Both the position numbers and the translations under genes were made by a program. Of a stretch of 64,000 nt of DNA, positions 50,403-58,400 are shown piece by piece. Origin of the DNA: Trinickia terrae (GTDB lineage Bacteria; Pseudomonadota; Gammaproteobacteria; Burkholderiales; Burkholderiaceae). Position 1 is the stretch's first letter, and every line of letters starts with the position of its first letter. A model generated the notes under the pieces. It saw nothing but the letters and a program-made list of their open reading frames with translations, made no database searches and was not told the origin of the DNA. The DNA is taken from assembly GCF_005144415.1 (NCBI RefSeq), contig NZ_SWJE01000011.1:62001-126000 (forward strand). The letters are read 5' to 3'.

Positions 50403-51308
50403 ATGATGCCGGCCGATCTGCCTGATCTGAAACTGCTACAGCTATTCGACCTTCTGTACGACACGCGCAGCGTCACGCGCGTCGCGGAGCAACTCGGGCA
50501 GAGCCAGCCCACCATCAGCATCTGGCTCGGGCGGCTGCGCGAGTATCTGCAGGACCCGCTTTTCATCCGCACGCCCGGCGGCATGGCGCCGACGCCGCAG
50601 GCCGACGCGCTGATCGGACCTTGCCGAGAAATTCTCGAATCGCTCAGGCGCTTCGTCGCGTGGGAGATCGCGTTCGATCCCGCGACCGCGCAGCGGCGGT
50701 TTCGCATCTGCATGACGGACGCGAGCCACATCACGCTGCTACCGAGACTGCTCGCGCATGTGCGCGCGCAGGCGCCCGGCATCCGGCTCGAGGCGGCGAG
50801 AATCGACGGCAACACAGAACGTGCGCTGGAGTCGGGCGAGGCCGATCTTGCCATCGGCTATGTGCCCTGGTTAAGTGGCGGCATCTACCAGCAGCAGCTC
50901 TATCGACAGGACTGGGTATGCCTGACCAGCCGGCATCACCCGCGCGTTCGCGCGCGGCTCGGTTTGAAGCAGTACCGCTCCGAGGGGCATGTCGTTATCG
51001 AGTCGGGCACGGGCGCCCAGTTGCTCGAACAGGCGCTGGCGCGCGAGCGCGTCGAGCGTGACGTCGTGCTGCAGTTGCCGGGTTTCCTGGGGCTCGGGAC
51101 GATCGTCCAGACGACCGATCTGATCGCCACGCTGCCGCGTCACATCGGCGAAACGCTCGCGCAGGTCAACGATCTGGCCGTCCATTCGTGCCCGATTTCC
51201 GTGGATGGGTTTGCCGTCCGACAACACTGGCATGCGAAATACCACCATGAGGCCGGGAATCGCTGGTTGCGTGGTGTGGTCGTTCAGCTGTTCGGAGTTT
51301 CACCGTGA
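50403..51308 (+). CDS. LysR-family transcriptional regulator
   Basis: A 301-residue regulator with an N-terminal winged helix (LKLLQLFDLLYDTRSVTRVAEQLGQSQPTISIWLGRLREYLQDPLFIRTPGGMAPTPQA) and a C-terminal periplasmic-binding-like effector domain. It is divergent from the PanE-like/VOC/MaoC/CaiB/AroE-like operon, its most likely target, with a perfect palindrome between them. Effector unknown, probably the pathway substrate or its CoA ester. Confidence 0.9.
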   Translation: MMPADLPDLKLLQLFDLLYDTRSVTRVAEQLGQSQPTISIWLGRLREYLQDPLFIRTPGGMAPTPQADALIGPCREILESLRRFVAWEIAFDPATAQRRFRICMTDASHITLLPRLLAHVRAQAPGIRLEAARIDGNTERALESGEADLAIGYVPWLSGGIYQQQLYRQDWVCLTSRHHPRVRARLGLKQYRSEGHVVIESGTGAQLLEQALARERVERDVVLQLPGFLGLGTIVQTTDLIATLPRHIGETLAQVNDLAVHSCPISVDGFAVRQHWHAKYHHEAGNRWLRGVVVQLFGVSP

Positions 51309-51384
51309 CGCTGACCCTATCGCGCCGCGCCCCATTTCACGCGGAATGCGACGGTTGTACTTCCATTGTTCCGCCCCGTGTCGT

Positions 51385-51930
51385 TCAGCCCATCTTGATG
51401 AAGGGGAGATTGACGATGTATTTGTCGAGGGCATATTTTTTCTCAAAGTGCGCTCCGCCCCAGAGGAGCAGGCATCCGGCGCAGCGCTCATCCACAGCTT
51501 GAACCGCAGCGTCCGGTGACTGCTCGGTTACCGTCCGGAACGCCTCGCGGATGCTGTCGTGACGTCGTGCGAAGTCTTCGGCGTGATAGGCCATTACGAT
51601 GTGATCGGCAAGGTGCACCTTTACCTTTTGGGTCAACGCCGTCGCAATAACCCGAGACAGAGGGATCGGGTTCTCCTGGTGCAGGTTGCCCGAAGGTGCC
51701 GCCATCTGGACTGCGTCTATGTCCCCGCCTTGGTCGGCAATTTCCTGGGCATTCTCTAATGGTTTGCCGTAATGCATATGGGCCAGTTCGACAAACAGGT
51801 GGGTGACGCGGCCCGATGAGATCAGCTCGATGGCCAATTGCCGGCCTCCGGGCTGCGTATGGTTTTCGCCGATGCCAAGCGCGCCAGCTTCGAGACACCG
51901 CGGGGCGTCACCTACAGTGGTTTCCGGCAT
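51385..51930 (-). CDS. Hypothetical protein with GENH motif, possibly EreA/ChaN-like
   Basis: A 181-residue soluble protein. The opening ALGIGENHTQPGGRQLAIELI, a central VELAHMHYGKP and a closing CLLLWGGAHFEKKYALD are arranged like the conserved His/Glu strands of the EreA/ChaN/TraB-Tiki superfamily, where GExH and GxxH motifs form a putative metal site. The resemblance is weak. ATG 51930 is chosen because GGGGAG lies 7 bases upstream. It is flanked by the LysR gene and the giant glycosidase gene, and belongs to no visible operon. Confidence 0.55.
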   Translation of the reverse strand: MPETTVGDAPRCLEAGALGIGENHTQPGGRQLAIELISSGRVTHLFVELAHMHYGKPLENAQEIADQGGDIDAVQMAAPSGNLHQENPIPLSRVIATALTQKVKVHLADHIVMAYHAEDFARRHDSIREAFRTVTEQSPDAAVQAVDERCAGCLLLWGGAHFEKKYALDKYIVNLPFIKMG

Positions 51931-52471
51931 GGCTGTTCTCCCCAATTAGTAGTCGACCTGCGGAGGGAATAATGCCGCCGGGATTCGCGCGGGCTCGACC
52001 TGATGCGTATTCCATCCAGAAAAACAGCTAATTTACAGAAAGGCAGATTCGATTTCTACGGCGGCGCTTGTATTCCGTTTTCCTGCACCTGGCTCGCCTG
52101 ACACATTCTTGACACACGAGCAGGACCCAAAAGACGCATGTTTTTTGATAGACCTTTCCCTACAAAAAAATCATCAAATCCCTACCAAATTTTCGCTTCA
52201 GCGTTCGTCCTCCCACACCTTAAACTCCGGCATCGCCAGTTGTTGAACAACCGCGCAAACGTTTGGCAAAGCTGAACGTTCGTTCGTCGGCAACTTGGGG
52301 TGGGGGTTGGAGATAGAAGTCGGCTTGAGAACAGCTACTGCGATTGGACCGTTCGAGCCGGTCCGGCAGTAAGAGGTGGCGGATCGACGCAATGAGCGGA
52401 CCGAAGAGCGGTGCCGCACGCGGCGAATCGAAGCCACACGTGCCAAAAAAAAGACAAGAGGATTCGAAGAA
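51931..52471. other. Long intergenic region upstream of the giant secreted protein
   Basis: About 540 bases with no convincing gene. Around 52130-52200 the DNA is AT-rich with several A/T runs (TTTTTTGATAG, ACAAAAAAATCATCAAAT), unlike its surroundings. This suggests a regulatory or nucleoid-protein-binding promoter. A TTGACA at 52109-52114 has no good -10 at normal spacing. Confidence 0.4.
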
Positions 52472-55400
52472 ATGCGTGAACGCGTTTGGCAATTTGCCTG
52501 CCGGGGTGCGGGCTGGTTTGTCGTGCTTTGGGCATTCTTGACGTTTGCTGCGGTTCAAGCAGTCGCGAGCGACGGACTGCCGCCGTCGAATCGAGTCACG
52601 ATCAATCTGGGCGAGACGCCTTGGAAGTATGTCAAGGACGTCGACGACCCCAACTCGATGCAGCCGAGCTTTAACGACTCGGCCTGGCAATCGGTGGGCG
52701 TGCCGCAGTCGCCGTCCGACAACGACACCTTCATCAACACGCAATCGGGCGGCGGTCAGGGATACCTGACAGGCAACACCAACTGGTACCGCAAGCACTT
52801 CACGCTGGACTCGTCGTATGCGAACCGGAAGGTGTACGTCGAGTTCGAGGGCGCGCATACGGGCGTGCAGGTCTACATCAACGGCCAGTTCATCCCGGGC
52901 AACAGCCTCATCAATCCCAATGCGACTCACGTCATCGGCTTCGTTCCGTTCATCGTCGACCTCACGAATTACGTGAAGTTCGACGGCACGGACAATGTCC
53001 TGGCCGTCAAGGTCTCACGCGGCGACGCCTTCTTCGAGTCGCCGAGCTTTTCGGGGGCGTTCCGCTTCGGCCAGGACGATACCGGCATCTTCCGTCCCGT
53101 GACCATGTACATCACGGACCGGGTGCACATTCCCGAGAACGTCTATGCGGTGCTGAACACGTGGGGGACGTACGTCTCGACGGTCGCGGCCAACAGCTCC
53201 GTGGCCACGGTCCGCGTGCAGACCAACGTGCTGAACGAGTATTCGACGGCCCAGCCGGTGACGTTGACGACGCAGATCGTCGACGCCGGCGGCAACGTCG
53301 TGGCGACCGCGCAGGATACCGGCACCGTGCCGGCCAACGCCTCGCCAGGCTTGCACCCGACGCTCTTCGACCAGGTTCTGACCGTCTCGAACCCGAACCT
53401 TTGGTATCCGAACAACAGCACCTTCGGCCGCCCGTACCTGTACCGCGTGATTCACTCGGTCAGCATCAACGGCACCGTGGTGGATACGACGGAAAGTCCG
53501 CTCGGCATTCGCACGATCAGCTGGGACGAGAACTTCCCGAGCATCAACGGGCATCCGCACCATTTGTGGGGGGCGTCGGGCCGCTATGACTATCCGGCGC
53601 TCGGCTCGGCCGTGCCGGAAGAACTGCAATGGCGCGACCTGAACCTGCTCGCGCAGGCCGGGGGCAGCCTGTACCGGCCCGGCCACTCGAGCCAGGGGCC
53701 GGAGTTCCTCGCTGCGGCGGACGCCTATGGCGTCATGATGATTCAGCCGAGCGGCGACGGCGAGAACGGCTTTGCCGTCCCCTGCACGGCCACTGTCACG
53801 ACGGGCTGCGTGAGCGCCAACAACGTCGAGCTCAAGAAAGAGCTGCACCGGGACATGATCATTCACGATCGCAATCACCCCTCGGTGCTGGCATGGGAAG
53901 CCGACAACGGCGCGACGGATACGTCGATCGCGCAATCGCTGAAAGCGATCTCGCAGCAATGGGACCCGGTCAATACGCGCGCGCAGTCGGACCGCACGCC
54001 GAACCCGGCCAACGGCGACATCCTGGGTTGCAGCGGCGACGGCTGCGACATCGGCGTCAAGCAGGCGTACCCGAATACGCCGGCTTGGGGATCGGAGTAC
54101 TGGGACAACGGGGTCGGCCGCGCGAAGTACGACTTCGAACTCGCATTTGCCGCGCTGTACCTGAAGAATTGGGTGCACAGCGTGGCCATCAAGTCGTTCG
54201 GCATGGCGCACTGGTATCTGGCGGATACCCCGGGCGAGATCGTCGACCAGGTCGACGGCACGCCGAACACGATGGTGCGCGGCAACGGCGCATCGATGAT
54301 GGACTTCAATCGCCTTCCGCGCCTGCTTTACTACGCCTACGAGGCGATCTGGACGCCGTTCCAGAGCAAGCCCGTCGTCAAGCTCGCCAACACCTGGAAT
54401 CGCTCGGGCGCCGTCACTGTCAATGCGTTCAGCAACTGTCCGTCGGTGCGGGTCCTGCTCAACGGTGCGCCGATCGGCGGCGACCAGATTCCCAATCCGA
54501 CGACGTCGGACCCCAGCGCCGACATGACGGAGAACACGACGCTGCTGCCCGGACAGGTGCACTGGAGCAATATCACCTGGGCGTCCGGCACGCTGCTCGC
54601 GGAGTGTCTCGACAACAACGGCCAGATCGCGGCGACCGACCAGCTCGTCACGGCGGGTCCGGCCGACCATATTCTGCTCACGGTCGAACCGGAGCTGGTG
54701 AAGCCGGACAGCACGTCGTTCGCGCTGCACGCGAACGGCACCGATGCGGCCATCGTCACGGCGACCGTGGTCGACGCAAACGGCGTTCGCGTGCCGGACG
54801 CGAGCCAGATCGTGACGTTCGGCGTAAGCGGCCCGGGCACCTACCGCGGCGGCGCCGATCACTACGTGACGGCCAATCAGCCGATCAACTACCATGCCCC
54901 GGGCGACCCGAACCTGTCGTTCGAAGGCGGCCTGGCTCGCGTGGTGGTGAAGACCCAGTTCACGGCCGGCGCGGTCACCGTCACGGCGAGCGCGCCCGGG
55001 CTCGCCGCCGGCACGGCCACGTTCAACGTGCTGCCGAGCGACACGGGCTCGATGTTCAACGGCACCGACCTCGTCATCGGCCAGCAGCAAGCCGGCACCG
55101 TGCAGATCATCTCGCAGCCGGCGGACCAGACCGTCACCGTGGGGCAGACCGCGCAGTTCACCGTGCTCACGGCCGGCACGTCGCCGAGCTACCAGTGGAT
55201 GAAGAACGGCGCGCCGATTGCCGGCGCCACGGGCTTCACCTATACGACCCCGCCCGTCGCCGCGAGCGACAACGGCGCGACGTTCAGCGTTTCCGTCAGC
55301 AACGCCAGCGGCAGCGTCACGTCGCGCGCGGCGGTCATGACGGTGGTAGCGCCGGCCGTGCCGACCATCACGACGCAGCCCCTGGCGCAGAGCATCACGG

Positions 55401-58400
55401 CCGGGCAGAGCGCGGAATTCACGGTGGCGGCGGCCGGCTCGCCCGTGCTGAGCTATCAGTGGCTGAAAAACGGCACGCCGATTCAGGGCGCCACGCTGGC
55501 CGTGTACGACACGCCCACCATGCAGACGTCGGATAGCGGCACGTCGTACAGCGTCGTCGTGACCAACAGCGCGGGCACGGTCACCTCGGCCGCCGCGGCG
55601 CTGACGGTCAATGCCGCGACGCCGCCGGTCATCCTGTCGCAACCGCAAAGCCAGAGCGTGCCGATCGGCCAGGCAGTGACGTTCAACGTGCTCGCGAGCG
55701 GCTCGGCGCCGCTTACCTACCAGTGGAGCAAGGATGGCGCGCCGGTCGGGGGCAATTCGTCGAGCATCGCGATTGCGTCCGCGGCAGGCACCGATGCCGG
55801 CGCCTACAGCGTCACGATCACCAACAGCGCCGGCAGCGTGACGAGCGCGGCGGCCACGCTCACCGTGAGCGGCGCCGACGCCTCGAATCTCGCGCTCGGC
55901 GCGACGGCCACGGCCAGCAGCTCGCAGAATGCGGGTCTCGGGCCGCAGAACGCGGTCGACGGCAACCTGACCACGCGCTGGAGCTCGGCCGCCGTCGACC
56001 CGTCGTGGATCGAACTCGACCTGGGCGCCATCCAGACCTTCGACAAAGTCCTGCTCGTCTGGGAAAACGCCTACGGCAAGGCTTATCAGATCCAGGTTTC
56101 CAGCGACAACCAGAACTGGACCACCGTGTACACGCAGAATGCGGGCACGGGCGGCGCCGAGACGATCACCTTCCCGAGCACGTCGGCCCGCTATGTCCGC
56201 ATGTACGGCACGCAGCGCGGCACGCAGTACGGCTATTCGCTCTACGAGTTCGAAGTCTTCGACGCGCCGCAGTGCGGCGGCGCGACCGAGCGCTTTACGC
56301 CGCTCGGCGCGGCGCCCGGTCTCTACCAGTCGACCATTGCGGGTCTCCCGTCCGGTCCCAACGTGCCGACCGTCAAGGACAACCTGAGCGGCTTGACCTG
56401 GCAGCAGTACGACACGACCTTCCCGGCCCAGGGCGCGCAATGGACGCAAACGGTGGCCGCGCAGTATTGCGCCTCGGTGGGCATGCGCCTGCCGACGCAA
56501 AGCGAAGCGCTGACGATTGCCCGCTCCAATTTTGCGTCCTGCGCCTTCCCGGCGCCGTGGAGCACCTGGACGACGACCGTGGTGCCGACCGATTCGACGC
56601 GCGCATATCTCGTGTTCTCGTCGGGCAACTCGGTGCCGGCCATCATCGACAACACGCCGGGCTGGTCGCTCTGCGTCTCGGGCCCGTCGGCGGCCGCGCC
56701 CGTCATCACGGCGCAGCCGGCCAGCCAGACCGTGAGCGCGGGGCAGTCCGCCCAGTTCACGGTGGGCGTGACCGGCACCGGGCCGATGAGCTACCAGTGG
56801 CTCAAGAACGGCACGGAAGTCGCCATCACGAGCATTCCGGCCTACACGACGCCGGCCACGGCGACGAGCGACAGCGGCGCAGTCTTTACCGTGGTCGTCA
56901 GCAATGGCGGCGGCAGCGTCACCAGTGCGGCGGCGACGCTCACGGTGAATGCGGCCAGCTCCACGACCGGCACGACCGGTGGTGGTACGACCGGCACCGG
57001 CAATACGGGCGCCACCACGGGCGCCACCGCGAGCGCCAACCTCGCGCTCGGCAAGACCGCCACGTCGAGCGGCGACGAGAACTCGGGCCTTGGCCCGCTG
57101 AACGCGGTCGACGGCGATCTCGGCTCGCGCTGGTCGTCGGCCTTCGTCGACCCGTCGTGGATCGACGTCGACCTCGGCTCGGCGCAGACGATCGACCGTG
57201 TCGTGCTGCGCTGGCAGGATTCGTACGGCGTGGCCTACCAGATCCAGGTGTCCTCGGACAACCAGAACTGGACGACTGTCTATGCGCAGACGGCCGGCAA
57301 GGGCGGCATCGAAGACATCCGCTTTGCGGCCACGACGGCTCGCTACGTGCGCATGTACGGGACGCAGCGCGCGACGCAGTTCGGCTATTCGCTCTTCGAG
57401 TTCGAGGTCTACAACACGGCGAAGACGCCGCAATACGCGATCGCGGCCGGCACGAGCGCCAACGGCGCCATCGCGCCGAGCGGCAGCGCGTCCGTGCTGC
57501 AGGGCGGCTCGCAGACGTTCACGTTCACGCCGGCCTCGGGCTACGCCGTCACGGGCGTGCTGGTCGACGGCCAGCAAATCGGGCTCGTCAACAGCTACAC
57601 GTTCGACAACGTGCAAGCTGCGCACACGATCAGCGCGACCTTCGGCCCCGCGTCGGCCGCGGTGAATCTCGCGCTCGGCTCGACGGCGACGGCGAGCGGC
57701 CTCGAGAGCGACGCCTACCCGGCATCGAACGCCGTGGACGGCAACATGAATTCGCGCTGGTCGTCGGCCTTCGTCGATCCTTCGTGGATTCAGCTGGATC
57801 TCGGCTCGGTGCAGACATTCAACCGCGTGATCCTGTTCTGGCAGGCAGCCTTCGGCGTGCAGTACCAGATCCAGACGTCGAACGACGCGTCGAACTGGAC
57901 GACGGTGTACACGCAGGCCGCAGGCAAGGGCGGCGTGGAGGACATCGGCTTCCAGACGGTCAGCGCCCGCTACGTGCGGATGTACGGCACGCAGCGCAGC
58001 ACGCCGTACGGCTACTCGCTGTTCGAGTTCCAGGTCTACAACATGCCGGTGGCTCCGGCCATCACGGCGCAGCCGGCGGCCGTCACGGTGAGCGAGGGCA
58101 GCGCCGCCACGTTCAGCGTGGCCGCGACCGGCACCGCGCCGCTGTCGTACCAGTGGCTCGAGAACGGCACGGCCGTGTCGGGCGCGACCGCGTCGAGCTA
58201 TACGACGCCGCCGACCCAGGAGAGCGACAACGGCGCCACGTTCAGCGTGACCGTCACCAACGCGGCAGGCAGCGCGACGAGCGCCGGCGCCACGCTGACG
58301 GTCAAGGCGGTGGCGCCTGTCATCACGGCGCAGCCGGCGGCCGTCACCGTGAACCAGGGCGGCTCCGCCACCTTCACGGTGGCCGCGACCGGCACCGCGC

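Noticed and set aside
52109-52137. Sigma-70 promoter with TTGACA before the giant gene
   Set aside because: No acceptable -10 hexamer at 16-18 bases spacing.
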